Notes: generated from the letters alone by a model not told the origin. 64,000 nucleotides of DNA from Rufibacter latericius (GCF_003721515.1 NZ_RJJD01000002.1:1-64000), one strand, 5' to 3'; shown: positions 35,555-44,438, numbered from the stretch's first letter. Numbers and translations: made by a program.

Positions 35555-35815
35555 CTATGAAACCCTAGAATCAGACTTGAGGCGCAAGGCCCGGGCCACC
35601 CCAGAAACGGTGAGGTAAAGGAGGGGCGGGTCATGCAATGGACTGATTTTAAGGAATCCGTCCTGGACCAGCATACGGCTAAGGCTCAAGACTTCTTCCA
35701 GTGGCAAACTCATTTCCCCGGCAATTTCCTGAGAGAGGGTGGGATGATCTTCAGGGGTAGGTAAGCCCTTCACCTTGGTTAGCAAAGCCGTTAATAAAGC
35801 ATCCATCCTCTCCAT
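35555..35815 (-). CDS. Small winged-helix-like protein
   Basis: This 86-residue protein has a helical first half ('LLTALLTKVKGL', 'LSQEIAGEMSLPLEEVLSLS'). A likely recognition helix and wing follow ('RMLVQDGFLKISPLHDPPLL', 'LTVSGVARAL'). The order helix-helix-helix-strand-strand resembles a winged helix-turn-helix. There is no catalytic motif. The assignment is weak and rests on pattern only. Confidence 0.5.
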   Translation of the reverse strand: MERMDALLTALLTKVKGLPTPEDHPTLSQEIAGEMSLPLEEVLSLSRMLVQDGFLKISPLHDPPLLYLTVSGVARALRLKSDSRVS

Positions 35816-35954
35816 GTGTTGTTGGGCCGAAAATATTCTATGCTAATAGTACACGTGTTCCCGCCAGATGTTTAATCTTTAAGTGTTAAACACATCTTTT
35901 TCCGTACATCCCGAAAGCTCTCTGGCTAGCTTCATCGGTTTTCCTTCAAAAAGG

Positions 35955-36710
35955 TCAGCTCTGAACCAGCTGATCATAGATGGGTTTCACCTGGGAATCC
36001 CCGAAGCCGTAAACGCCCTCTTTTTCTGAAAACGCCTTGAAAACCGCCGAAAAGTCTGGTGCCCCCATACCCATGATTTCCCGCATTACCGCCTCTGGCC
36101 GACCTGGTTTTCCGTTGGCAGGAAAGCGATCCAAATGCGCCTTCACTACTTCCGGCAGATACTTAAAACAAGGGGAGTTTTGATGGGAGAGGGTTTCCAG
36201 TTGAGGTAGATCTTGCTGTTTATAGGCCTCCCAAAGAGCTTTACCCAGGTGTAGATCAGGTTCGCGCACCGGAGTTCGGTGTTCAAAACAATAGACTAGG
36301 TCCTGGGGAGTTGCCCCTCCGAAATCATGCCACCGATCGGCTTTCTTCAGGTGCGAGGGGTAAACCAGGTACAAGGTTTTCTTCTGGGGCAAGTCATGGA
36401 GCAGCGATAAAAGAAACCACAGATTCACCTGGCAAAACAAATCATAGCCAAACCACAGGTTGAACTCGGCGGGGGAGGTTGCCTCCGTCACTTTCCTGAA
36501 TTCACTTACCACCCGATCAAAGTATTCCTGGTGAGACCCTTGGAAACGGGCCTCAATGAACCGGGCTCGTGTTTGGTAAAACTCCTCCAGTGTATCGCCT
36601 TGAACATCTCCTTCCATCAGGCATTCGCGGGTAACAACTAGTTCGCCCTGAAGCCCCGTGGCGATAAACCGATCCGTGAGAGCATCTCCGTTCAAAATGT
36701 GGTAGACCAT
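35955..36710 (-). CDS. DUF1835 domain-containing protein
   Basis: This 251-residue protein begins 'MVYHILNGDALTDRFIATGL' and contains 'ELVVTRECLMEGDV' and 'NLWFGYDLFCQVNLWFLLSL', the characteristic N-terminal signature of DUF1835 proteins in Bacteroidota. No signal peptide or catalytic motif with known function is seen. It starts with ATG and is monocistronic. The function is unknown. Confidence 0.8.
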   Translation of the reverse strand: MVYHILNGDALTDRFIATGLQGELVVTRECLMEGDVQGDTLEEFYQTRARFIEARFQGSHQEYFDRVVSEFRKVTEATSPAEFNLWFGYDLFCQVNLWFLLSLLHDLPQKKTLYLVYPSHLKKADRWHDFGGATPQDLVYCFEHRTPVREPDLHLGKALWEAYKQQDLPQLETLSHQNSPCFKYLPEVVKAHLDRFPANGKPGRPEAVMREIMGMGAPDFSAVFKAFSEKEGVYGFGDSQVKPIYDQLVQS

Positions 36711-36963
36711 GGTAAAACAAGATGTAGGTTAATGGCAAGATTCAGGATACTGGCATCCAATTTTGTCAAGCAGCACGAACAGGTTTCCCGTAGCTGAGGG
36801 CAGTACCTGTTTTAGGCCTGTTTTTCTAAACCATGCAAAAAGCCCCGTTTCCTTTTTATGCCCTGAGGCTTTAAGCGTTAGCTTAAGATGACTTCAAACC
36901 AAAGACTACTGCCCAGATGACGAACAATAGCCTTTGGTTTGAAGTGGAAGCGAACGAAGGTTG

Positions 36964-37851
36964 TTAGGCTTCGCCCATGATGAGCCCTTCAATGGTGTGG
37001 GCCTGCAAAATGGGTTCAAGTGAATCTACCAACCGGTAGGTAAGGTGGTCTTTGACGCTTTGGGGCAGTTTTGCATAAAAGGCACGGGTAATCTGCAGAT
37101 CATGGCGCTCAGCGTTGATGCCGCCGGGAGCGTCTACGCCCAACACCAGGGCGGGCCTTGATTTATCTGAGTGGTTAGCGGTTCCGCGGTGAATGGTCAG
37201 GGCAGAACGGGCCGAGATGTCGCCCATCTGCGGCATTTTGCGTTGGGCCCGTTCCTCGTACCGGGGATAAAGCGACTTAGGCGGGAACATGCCGTGCTCG
37301 AAACCTTCAGGCAAATCCCACTGGGTGCCGGGCGCAATCTCAAACGGGCCCATATCTTCGTGCACGTCTACGGTGGTGAGGTTAAAGGCCAGCGAGTTGA
37401 GGCGTCTTCCTTTTATGGTGTCCTCCGGGGCAGGGAAGTCCCGGTGCCAGGGTTGGTTCATTGCGCCGGGGTTCGGCACATCGAACCCAATCTCCACTAT
37501 TTTATAGTTTGGCCCCAGTACGGCTTCGCACACGGCGGTCACCCACGGGTGCGTAACCAGATCAAGAAAGCCTCTGATGTTTTCGGGGTGAATCTCTACG
37601 TAGTGGCGTTTGGGGCCTCGGCCCACCGCACCACCGGGCCTTTGCAGGGCATCTTCGTACAGTTTCAGAATGTCCTCGTGGAGTTGCTGTACCCACTCAC
37701 GGGAGAAAGCTCCCTTGTACCCGATGATCCCCTCGCCGTAAAGGGCGCCCATGATCTGGGCCACGTCAAATTGGCCGGGGGTGGGTGCTTTTACCGGTTC
37801 TTGTAAAGTGTCTGATTCATTGCCTTGCGGTTCTTTCCAACTGTTTTCCAT
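36964..37851 (-). CDS. Phytanoyl-CoA dioxygenase (PhyH)-family enzyme
   Basis: This 295-residue protein is a double-stranded beta-helix Fe(II)/2-oxoglutarate oxygenase of the PhyH type. The iron facial triad is visible as 'PWHRDFP' (HxD) and 'TIHRGTANHS' (distal His), with 'KSRPALVLG' supplying the probable 2-oxoglutarate-binding Arg. The N-terminal 30 residues are low-complexity. The substrate is unknown; the family hydroxylates many small molecules. It is monocistronic, with no pathway partners nearby. Confidence 0.85.
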   Translation of the reverse strand: MENSWKEPQGNESDTLQEPVKAPTPGQFDVAQIMGALYGEGIIGYKGAFSREWVQQLHEDILKLYEDALQRPGGAVGRGPKRHYVEIHPENIRGFLDLVTHPWVTAVCEAVLGPNYKIVEIGFDVPNPGAMNQPWHRDFPAPEDTIKGRRLNSLAFNLTTVDVHEDMGPFEIAPGTQWDLPEGFEHGMFPPKSLYPRYEERAQRKMPQMGDISARSALTIHRGTANHSDKSRPALVLGVDAPGGINAERHDLQITRAFYAKLPQSVKDHLTYRLVDSLEPILQAHTIEGLIMGEA

Positions 37852-38056
37852 GTCTCCCTCTGCGTTTCTTCTACAATTGATTTAGGCTGATGATGTGCTT
37901 TTTTCAAACGGCCGTGGAGGTGTTTTGTTTCGGGGGAGTTCCCCTCGGATTAATGGGAAGGCTTTGGGAAGGATAGAAGCAAGGTCCTGAAAACCCAAAA
38001 GAGCCTGCCTTCCTTCTTCTGGGTCGTTTTCCGGAAAACAGGCCATAATCGGGTAT

Positions 38057-38087
38057 AAAAAAAGAAGACTCCCATGAGGAGCCTCCT
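38057..38087 (-). terminator. Intrinsic terminator of the GH16 gene
   Basis: On the minus strand AGGAGGCTCC pairs with GGAGTCTTCT through G-U pairs and is followed by a run of seven T. On the plus strand the same positions would give A-C mismatches, so the hairpin is specific for minus-strand RNA. It lies 33 bases past the stop codon. Confidence 0.7.
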
Positions 38088-38119
38088 TTTTACCTAATCC
38101 TATTACTCTTTATTACTTT

Positions 38120-39781
38120 TTACTTTTTGATAAACCGCTTGTAGGTGATTTTCCCGTTCTGCTGCAGCGAAAGCCTGTAGAGGCCGGGTGGCAGCGCCTG
38201 CACGTTCACCTTGTTGGCCTTCACTTTAGCTTTCAGGATTTCCCGGCCCGTCATGTCCATGACCACTACCTCGCTGCCTTCCAGGTTTCTGGTCTTGGAG
38301 AAGGAAAGCTCCCCAGAAGTGGGGTTCGGGAAAAGGTTGACACTGGCTTTGAGTTCAGCGTCTTCTTTCACGCCTAGCGGCGATGGGCTGTAATAGACAT
38401 TATCAAAGAAGTACTCTACCCCGGCGGCAGGGGCCGTCACCGAAGCTACCATGAACGACTGGTTCACGTTGTTGAGGTTAAAGCCCGAGGTTGCCATGAA
38501 CCTGGAGAGCGGAATTATGACCGGGTGCCAGTTGCCGTCCCGTGCCAGGCCAAACTGCTCACCGGAGTTAGGTATCTCTACCCAGCTTTCAACTTCTCCG
38601 CTTTTGATGCCCACCTTGAAAGTACCGGTAGAGGTGGTTTTCGCGTTGAACCTAAGCGATCCGTTGGCAGCGAACGCAGAGAGGTTCTTGGGTTTGTTCG
38701 AGATCCCGAATCCGAACCAACCTTTGTTTCCGGTTTCTTTGACGGCAATGACCTGGGTACCTTCTGCCGCGGTAGGGGCAGGAGAGGTGATCGCCGATAG
38801 GGTTCCTTCCCACAGAAACAGTTCGCCATCTCCTTCAAAGCTGAGTTTGGAGGAGGTTGGGGTAGTCTCAGTGTAGATTCCGTAATTGCCCGTGGCCGGA
38901 ATGGGGTCAGGACCCGTTGAAATATCGTCTCCCGAGTTCTGATACAGCTTGATGTAATCAATATACATCTTGGCCGGCAAGGGAGCCGTAATTCCGGAGG
39001 GCGAGGTAATGCCCGGATAGTTGCCGCCCACGGCCAGGTTGAGCAGTAGGAAATGCGGATTATGGAATTCCTCCAGGTCACTGGCAGCGGCCCCGGAGAT
39101 ATTAAAAGCAAAGAATTCTTTATTGTCTACATAGATTTTAATGGACGAGCTGGTCCAAACCATTTTGTAGAGGTGGTAATCGTTGCTCAGGTCAGCGGCA
39201 TGGTCAAAGTGGGTGCCGTAGTCGGCTTGCTGGTTGTTGTGTTCCCAGTGCACGGCGGCTCCCACGCGCTTGTTCGTGAGCCCTGCCTGAATGGCGGCAT
39301 TGATGCCCATTTCCAGAATGTCAATCTCTCCGTTCCGGGGCCAACCACCGCCTACGGTACCCAAGGTCCAGAGAGCGGGCCATAAACCGTTCCGAAGATC
39401 GGGGACTTTGATTCTGGCTTCCACCGTGCCGTACTTGAACTGCACTTTGCCCTCGGTCTTGAGCCTAGCCGAGGTGAACTGCCGCGTTTGGTAAGCTTCT
39501 CTCCGAGCCTCAATGATCAGGTTTCCGTTCTCGATGCGTGCGTTTTCCGGCCGATCGGTGTAGTACTGCAGTTCGTTGTTGCCCCAACCGCAGAGGTTTT
39601 TGTTGCAGCCATCGCCTACCTCAAAGCTCCAGTTGTTCGTGTTGATGGCCGGGCCGTTAAAGTTCTCTTCCCAAACCACCGTCTGCGCCTGGGAGGAACC
39701 TGAAAGGGCAAGCAGTAAACCTAAAGACCCGAGGGCATTCAGGGATGCGCTTTTCAAATGTAGAGTATAGCGTTTCGCCAT
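38120..39781 (-). CDS. Secreted GH16 glycoside hydrolase with T9SS sorting domain
   Basis: This 553-residue protein has a signal peptide ending near 'SGSSQAQ'. A family 16 glycoside hydrolase domain spans about residues 35-285, with the catalytic signature 'GEIDILEMG' (ExDxxE type; nucleophile and acid Glu flanking Asp). A beta-rich module at about 295-465 ('GSLRFNAKTTSTGTFKVGIK', 'YFFDNVYYSPSP') may bind carbohydrate. A C-terminal type A sorting domain follows ('LFPNPTSGELSF', 'LPPGLYRLSLQ'). The enzyme probably cleaves beta-1,3 or mixed-linkage glucans outside the cell. The sorting domain directs export by the type IX system. Confidence 0.92.
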   Translation of the reverse strand: MAKRYTLHLKSASLNALGSLGLLLALSGSSQAQTVVWEENFNGPAINTNNWSFEVGDGCNKNLCGWGNNELQYYTDRPENARIENGNLIIEARREAYQTRQFTSARLKTEGKVQFKYGTVEARIKVPDLRNGLWPALWTLGTVGGGWPRNGEIDILEMGINAAIQAGLTNKRVGAAVHWEHNNQQADYGTHFDHAADLSNDYHLYKMVWTSSSIKIYVDNKEFFAFNISGAAASDLEEFHNPHFLLLNLAVGGNYPGITSPSGITAPLPAKMYIDYIKLYQNSGDDISTGPDPIPATGNYGIYTETTPTSSKLSFEGDGELFLWEGTLSAITSPAPTAAEGTQVIAVKETGNKGWFGFGISNKPKNLSAFAANGSLRFNAKTTSTGTFKVGIKSGEVESWVEIPNSGEQFGLARDGNWHPVIIPLSRFMATSGFNLNNVNQSFMVASVTAPAAGVEYFFDNVYYSPSPLGVKEDAELKASVNLFPNPTSGELSFSKTRNLEGSEVVVMDMTGREILKAKVKANKVNVQALPPGLYRLSLQQNGKITYKRFIKK

Positions 39782-39892
39782 GTAAAAGAAATTTAATGTG
39801 AGAAATGGGGGACGTTTTCAAGCCTATTCGGCCTTTGAGTTTCCGGGTTCTAAAGTACTTTCTTTGAAAGGGAAAGTGCCTTTATTTAGGTA

Positions 39893-39943
39893 CTACATAA
39901 CTACATCAAGGTTTAAAAGACTACTACATCAATTCTACATCAG
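39893..39943 (-). repeat. Four CTACAT repeats upstream of the GH16 gene
   Basis: CTACATAA (39893), CTACATCAA (39901), CTACATCAA (39924) and CTACATCAG (39935) stand in the same orientation, 110-160 bases upstream of the GH16 start codon. On the transcribed strand they read TTGATGTAG. Such iteration in a promoter region could mark regulator binding, but no regulator is known here. Confidence 0.4.
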
Positions 39944-40196
39944 GCAAACTTGTATGCTTAAAATAGGCTTGTCTAAAACAGGAAAGGGTTTTTCCCTGTT
40001 TTGACCGTCTTTTAAAGATTTCGGGCATAAAGCCAGTTGGCTATTTTTTTCGGGTAAGGTCCTTTGATAATTAAGGTAGGTTCGAAGACACCTATGTTAA
40101 AATACCTTGAATTTTCTAGGCTAAGAGTTGCCGATAAAACCATCCTGAAGAGGAATGAGGTTGGACACATTAGGTACCTGCCGACGGTAAAAAGAG

Positions 40197-40222
40197 AACC
40201 CCGACCTTTTCGGGTCGGGGTT
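40197..40222 (-). terminator. Terminator of the pheA-aminotransferase-aroA operon
   Basis: AACCCCGACC and GGTCGGGGTT form a perfect 10-base stem with a six-base loop. Minus-strand RNA leaves it through TTCTCTTTTTACC, a weak U tract. It lies 57 bases past the stop of the last gene of the operon. Confidence 0.75.
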
Positions 40223-40233
40223 TCAGGTGGGTT

Positions 40234-40267
40234 GTTTTAGAGCCGATTTCTGAAAAACGGCTGTAAA
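40234..40267. repeat. Intergenic palindrome, imperfect copy
   Basis: GTTTTAGAGCCGATTTCTG and AAAACGGCTGTAAAT partly pair (AGCCG/CGGCT), following the family layout. It stands between the operon's last stop codon and the stronger terminator hairpin at 40197-40222. Confidence 0.45.
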
Positions 40268-40278
40268 TCGCTAAGTTC

Positions 40279-41382
40279 TTATAAGACTACTTTGGAGGTA
40301 TCGGCAACCGCCTGCACGTGCAGGGAATGTTGGTGTATTTCCTGGAAGATGGCTTTCACGAAAACTTCTTCCAACCCCTCGCGTGCGGCGGCTTTCAGGC
40401 GGTGTTCCATCAACTGCTCCCAACGGCCGGTCTGCAACAGGTTCATTTTGTTTTCTTTCTTAAGAATACCGATCTGCTTGGCCACGGACGAACGGCGCGC
40501 TAATACGTTGATCAACTCGTTGTCCAGGTAATCAATCAGGTTGCGGAGTTCGCTGAGTTCTTCTTCGTTTTGGGTAGCCGTAGAGGTAAGGCGCTCTACC
40601 ACCAAAGAAGCCAATAGATCTTTTAAGCCTTCTGGAGTTACCTGCTGGGCGGCATCGCTCAGGGCTACGTCTGGGTTGCAGTGGGTTTCAATCATGAGAC
40701 CGTCTACCTGAAGGTTCAGGGCTTCCTGGCTGATCTGCTGCAGCAGCGAGCGTTTTCCGGCAATGTGGCTGGGGTCACAGATCAACGGAATCTCCGGCAA
40801 CAGTTTCTTGAACTCGTAGGCCATGTTCCACTTGGGGTGATTTCTGTACGGGCGACTGTCGAACGCCGAGAAGCCCCGGTGGATGGCGGCCAGATCGGTG
40901 ATCCCGGCGCGGTTCAGGCGCTCTAGGGCACCCAGCCAAAGCTGCAGATCAGGATTTACGGGGTTTTTCACCAGTACGGGTACATCCACACCCTCCAGCG
41001 CATCGGCGATTTCCTGCACGGAAAACGGGTTCACCGTGGTGCGGGCACCCACCCACAGAACATCCACGCCTTGTTTCAGGGCATCGTTCACGTGCTCGGC
41101 AGTGGCTACTTCACAGGCGGTGAGCAGGCCGGTTTCCTCTTTTACGGTCTTCAGCCACTTCAAACCAACTTTCCCAATTCCCTCAAAAGCTCCCGGACGA
41201 GTACGCGGTTTCCAGATTCCGGCGCGGAAGATGGTCACCTCCGGTACCGACTGCAAGCCCCGGGCGGTGGCCAGCATCTGTTCTTCACTTTCAGCGCTGC
41301 AAGGGCCAGCAATGATCAAGGGTTGCCCGTCGGCGCGTTTGAAAACGGTTTTAGCGGCTAGGTTTAGGTGCTTCGTACTCAT
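40279..41382 (-). CDS. Bifunctional DAHP synthase / chorismate mutase
   Basis: This 367-residue fusion has residues 1-265 as a DAHP synthase of the beta/KDOPS-like family ('IIAGPCSAESEEQML', 'FRAGIWKPRTRPGAFEGIG', 'DPSHIAGKRSLL'). Residues about 275-355 are an AroQ-type chorismate mutase ('LRNLIDYLDNELINVLARRS', 'KQIGILKKENKMNL'). It condenses PEP with erythrose-4-phosphate and also converts chorismate to prephenate, feeding Phe and Tyr. It is last in the three-gene operon and overlaps the aminotransferase gene by 4 bases. A second, different DAHP synthase is at 58164. Confidence 0.93.
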   Translation of the reverse strand: MSTKHLNLAAKTVFKRADGQPLIIAGPCSAESEEQMLATARGLQSVPEVTIFRAGIWKPRTRPGAFEGIGKVGLKWLKTVKEETGLLTACEVATAEHVNDALKQGVDVLWVGARTTVNPFSVQEIADALEGVDVPVLVKNPVNPDLQLWLGALERLNRAGITDLAAIHRGFSAFDSRPYRNHPKWNMAYEFKKLLPEIPLICDPSHIAGKRSLLQQISQEALNLQVDGLMIETHCNPDVALSDAAQQVTPEGLKDLLASLVVERLTSTATQNEEELSELRNLIDYLDNELINVLARRSSVAKQIGILKKENKMNLLQTGRWEQLMEHRLKAAAREGLEEVFVKAIFQEIHQHSLHVQAVADTSKVVL

Positions 41383-42572
41383 AGGGAAAGTTCGGTTTTG
41401 GCCGAGGTTAAGTGTTTGGAAATTCGATTTGTCGCTTCTTCAATCTTCGATTCGGGGAGGCAGAGGGAAATTCTAAGGTATCGTTCGCCCTGGGTCCCGA
41501 AAATCTTGCCAGGGGTAAGAAAAACCCCGGCTTCGTAGAGTATCTCGTTTAGGTAAGCTTCTACATCGGTTACCTTGGCAGGCACCCTCGCCCAGACAAA
41601 CATGCCCACGGCGTTTTTTTGGTAGGAACAACCTAGTAAATCTAACAGTTCATATACTTTCTGGCGCCGCTTGGCATACACCTGGTTGCGGGCTTCATGC
41701 CACTCATCAGAATTGGCGAGCGCCTGGATGGCAGCGTGCTGCACCGCCAGAAACATACCCGAGTCCAGGTTGCTTTTCACGCGCAGCACACATTGCAAAT
41801 AATCCTGACGACCCAGGACCATGCCCACGCGCCAACCCGCCATGTTATGCGATTTGCTCAGGGAGTTGAACTCCAGGCAGCACTCTTTGGCATGGGGCAG
41901 GGAAAGCAAACTCAGCGGTTTTTCGTTGGGAAGCACCAGGCTGTAGGGGTTGTCGTTGGCCAGCAGGAACCGATGGTGCATGGCCAGGTGAAATAACTGC
42001 TGCAGCACATCAAAATTGGCCGAGGCTCCGGTAGGCATATGCGGGTAGTTCACCCACATCAGCTTCACGTCTCCTCCTTCCAACAGTTTCTCCAGCTCCG
42101 CTACGTTGGGGAGCCAGCCATTTTCTTCCTCCAGGGTGTAGTACAGAGGCTCAGCACCTACCAATTTGGCCGCCGCAGCATACGCCGGGTACCCGGGATT
42201 TGGGACCAACACTTTGTCGCCGGGGTTCAGAAAGGCCATGGACACGTGGAAGATGCCCTCCTTGGAACCCATCAGGGGAAGGATTTCCTGCTCAGGGTCT
42301 AGCTCTACGTTGTAGGTACGCTGGTACCAGTTGGCCATGGCTGCCCGAAGCGGCGCGATGGAGTTGTAGGGTTGGTAGCCATGCACGCCCGGCTTTCGGC
42401 TGGTGTTGACCAACGTTTCAATGGTTTCCTCAGACGGAGCCATGTCTGGGTCGCCAATTCCTAGGTTGATGATGTTGCGGCCCTGGGCATTCAAGGCCCG
42501 GACCTCGGCCAGTTTGCGGGAGAAGTAGTACTCCTGCACGTGCTCTAATCGTTGGGCGCTGGAGATGATCAT
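41379..42572 (-). CDS. Pyridoxal-phosphate aminotransferase (class I/II), Phe/Tyr branch
   Basis: This 397-residue fold-type I aminotransferase has 'NLGIGDPDMAPSEETIETLV' near the N-terminus, 'NYPHMPTGA' and the PLP-binding Lys in 'EFNSLSKSHNMAGWRVGMVL'. Its closest common annotations are LL-diaminopimelate/aspartate-type aminotransferases. The operon (prephenate dehydratase upstream, DAHP synthase-chorismate mutase downstream, 4-base overlaps on both sides) points to transamination of phenylpyruvate or 4-hydroxyphenylpyruvate. That specificity is inferred from context. Confidence 0.88.
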   Translation of the reverse strand: MIISSAQRLEHVQEYYFSRKLAEVRALNAQGRNIINLGIGDPDMAPSEETIETLVNTSRKPGVHGYQPYNSIAPLRAAMANWYQRTYNVELDPEQEILPLMGSKEGIFHVSMAFLNPGDKVLVPNPGYPAYAAAAKLVGAEPLYYTLEEENGWLPNVAELEKLLEGGDVKLMWVNYPHMPTGASANFDVLQQLFHLAMHHRFLLANDNPYSLVLPNEKPLSLLSLPHAKECCLEFNSLSKSHNMAGWRVGMVLGRQDYLQCVLRVKSNLDSGMFLAVQHAAIQALANSDEWHEARNQVYAKRRQKVYELLDLLGCSYQKNAVGMFVWARVPAKVTDVEAYLNEILYEAGVFLTPGKIFGTQGERYLRISLCLPESKIEEATNRISKHLTSAKTELSL

Positions 42573-43462
42573 ACCAATTCTGTTTGGACGATGAGCAAAG
42601 GAGAAAGACAGCCATTCAAACGATCCATGGGGAGCGGAGCCACGGCTTTGGGGTAAACCCCCAGCATTTTGTGGGCAGGTGCCACCGCGGTCAGCAAAGC
42701 CACGGCTTGATCAATTTCCTGAGTTGTGGTGCCTTCCAGTTCCATCACCCAAACTTCGGCTTGACTTGGGTTAACTTCCGGGATAGGCTGCACCATGGTC
42801 AATTCCAGGGTTCCTTTTTCAAGTTCTTCCTGCAGGCTGTCCAGGGATGCTTTCACCACATTGCTGGGCAGGAGTAGGGTAGCTTTGTTTGCTTCCTGGG
42901 CAGGTTTCTCGCGGGAAAGCACCACGAAGCGGGTATAGTTTTCCTCGTCGTTGGCTACGTTGTCGTTTAGTACCTCCAGGCAGTACAGTTCAGCGGCCTT
43001 GCGGCTTGCAATGGCGGCCACGCCTTTGATCTGGTCTTCCTGTAAAAGGCGGGCGGTATCAGCGGTGTCTGAGGTTTCTTTGGTTTTTACCTCCGGAAGG
43101 CTGTTGAGGTAATCGCAGCACTGTAGCAAGGCAATAGGGTGGGACCAGATTTCCTGGATGTCTTCCAGTTTTTGGCCTGGCAAAGCCATCAAGGTTTGGT
43201 CTAACAGCAGCCAGCGCTCGGCGGTTACGGAAAGCCCGTGCTGGTCCATCATGCCGTAGTTCGGCAACAAGGGCCCTGCCAGGGAGTTCTGTACGGCCAT
43301 GACGGCAAAATCCACCAGGCCAGTTTCCAAGGCTTCGCACAACTCGGGGAAGGAGGCGCAGGAAAGCAACTGAAGGTGGGCCGCCGGGAACAATTGTTTC
43401 GCGGCAGTTTCATGGAAAGAGGCGGGGCCTCCCTGGATGGCGATTTTTAGGGCTCTGTTCAT
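42569..43462 (-). CDS. pheA: Prephenate dehydratase
   Basis: This 297-residue enzyme converts prephenate to phenylpyruvate. The catalytic domain spans residues 1-185 ('IAIQGGPASFHETAAKQLFP', 'ENYTRFVVLSREKP' with the TRF motif). A C-terminal ACT-like region (about 195-280, 'NKATLLLPSN') probably gives feedback control by Phe. It is first in the operon and overlaps the next gene by 4 bases. Its start codon lies just downstream of a terminator hairpin and a Phe/Tyr-rich leader peptide, so transcription is probably attenuated by charged tRNA-Phe and tRNA-Tyr levels. No prephenate dehydrogenase gene is present in the window. Confidence 0.92.
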   Translation of the reverse strand: MNRALKIAIQGGPASFHETAAKQLFPAAHLQLLSCASFPELCEALETGLVDFAVMAVQNSLAGPLLPNYGMMDQHGLSVTAERWLLLDQTLMALPGQKLEDIQEIWSHPIALLQCCDYLNSLPEVKTKETSDTADTARLLQEDQIKGVAAIASRKAAELYCLEVLNDNVANDEENYTRFVVLSREKPAQEANKATLLLPSNVVKASLDSLQEELEKGTLELTMVQPIPEVNPSQAEVWVMELEGTTTQEIDQAVALLTAVAPAHKMLGVYPKAVAPLPMDRLNGCLSPLLIVQTELV

Positions 43463-43465
43463 AAC

Positions 43466-43544
43466 GAAAAAAGCCCCGCTTTAGGCGGGGCTCTGAGGTT
43501 TTTCTTATTGTTTCTTAACGCAAAGTCTTACCTGTGGAGCCCCG
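43466..43544 (-). promoter_or_regulatory. Phe/Tyr attenuator: terminator and antiterminator
   Basis: On the minus strand AGCCCCGC (43485-43492) and GCGGGGCT (43472-43479) form a terminator stem with a five-base loop and a run of six T, ending 5 bases before pheA. The upstream segment CGGGGCTC (43537-43544), inside the last codons of the leader peptide, can pair with GAGCCCCG (43486-43493) and would break the terminator. A ribosome that reaches the leader stop codon covers that segment, while one stalled at the Tyr/Phe codons leaves it largely free. This is the classic ribosome-mediated attenuation layout. Confidence 0.85.
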
Positions 43545-43623
43545 GCTGAGGTCCATAAAAGTAAAAACCGTAAAAGTAAGAGTTGCGCTGAATCATGGTC
43601 TTGCTGTAAGGATGCTCAAACAT
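43528..43623 (-). CDS. Phe/Tyr leader peptide of the pheA operon
   Basis: This 31-codon open frame from ATG at 43623 to TAA at 43528 encodes a peptide whose middle reads SYFYGFYFYG. Four Phe and five Tyr codons are present, seven of them within eight residues (16-23). It ends 66 bases before pheA and overlaps the antiterminator segment. The peptide has no expected function of its own; its translation reports Phe and Tyr supply. Both amino acids are sensed, which fits an operon containing DAHP synthase-chorismate mutase, shared by both branches. Confidence 0.88.
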   Translation of the reverse strand: MFEHPYSKTMIQRNSYFYGFYFYGPQPGLHR

Positions 43624-43799
43624 ACACGCTCTTCGTTTCACTTCCAAATGTTTTTATTAAAATTATTTAAAATTAACAGTAAAACACTTGTTAGTTTGAA
43701 AAAATTGCGCTATAAGCAAACACTCGTTAGCAAATTTTAATGAAGTGAATAGGTTTTTAAGGGTGTTTTCACCAAAAGGAACCTTAAACCTCTTTATTA

Positions 43800-44438
43800 C
43801 TAATCTAAAGCGGCAGGTTGGCGAGACCTTTCCGTTAAGGTTTTTCGCAGGTTCTGGAAGGTCTTTAGCGGACCAATGGCTACAGTGGCGTTCACCATCC
43901 AGGCAGGAACCGAGCCCCCGGGGTTCAGTTTAAAGGTATACTCAATTTTAATGTTTCCCTGCGGAAGCGGGTTTATTTCCCAGATTGCTAGAGAGGCGGG
44001 AATCCGGACGAAGTCTTTTTTCTCCGGCACGTACCCTTGCACGCTTTTTACTTCAACCCGCGCCAGCTTCTCTTTACTGGCGGGCAGAAATACCGCTTCT
44101 ACTACCATGTCGCGGTCGGTGAGGGGCCAGGGCATATCGGCTTCGGTGTAGTAGACGAGCCGGTTCTCGCTTTTCCGTTTTACTAAGCGGGTTTTGCGGT
44201 TCAGGTACACCCAATCTGAATGGTGCTCCACGTCTTTCAATAATTGCATGAGTTGTATCGCCGTACCCGGCAACTCACAAACTACTTTTATCTCTTTGAA
44301 CTGATTTTCTTTTGCTTTGCGGGTATAAACCTCAATCCCGTCTTCGTTTTTCTGCAGTTCCCATTTTCCCTGGGCAAACAAAGGGCTTTGGCTCAAGAAA
44401 CCCAGTACAAAGGCCAGCACTATAAATTTGTTCTTCAT
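43800..44438 (-). CDS. Secreted START-domain (lipid-binding) protein
   Basis: Starting at the ATG at 44438, this 212-residue protein has a signal peptide (MKNKFIVLAFVLGFLSQSPL, cut after 'FAQ'). An upstream in-frame start would add 25 hydrophilic residues before the signal peptide and is rejected. Residues about 25-205 form a START-type domain ('NEDGIEVYTRKAKENQFKEI', 'LLKDVEHHSDWVYLNRKTRL', 'WPLTDRDMVVEAVF'). It would bind a lipid or hydrophobic ligand in the periplasm. It stands alone, with no functional link visible to its neighbours. Confidence 0.82.
   Translation of the reverse strand: MKNKFIVLAFVLGFLSQSPLFAQGKWELQKNEDGIEVYTRKAKENQFKEIKVVCELPGTAIQLMQLLKDVEHHSDWVYLNRKTRLVKRKSENRLVYYTEADMPWPLTDRDMVVEAVFLPASKEKLARVEVKSVQGYVPEKKDFVRIPASLAIWEINPLPQGNIKIEYTFKLNPGGSVPAWMVNATVAIGPLKTFQNLRKTLTERSRQPAALD

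Noticed and set aside
39798-40004. Plus-strand open frame upstream of the GH16 gene
   Set aside because: It covers the GH16 promoter region with its iterated motif; short, basic and without conserved pattern.
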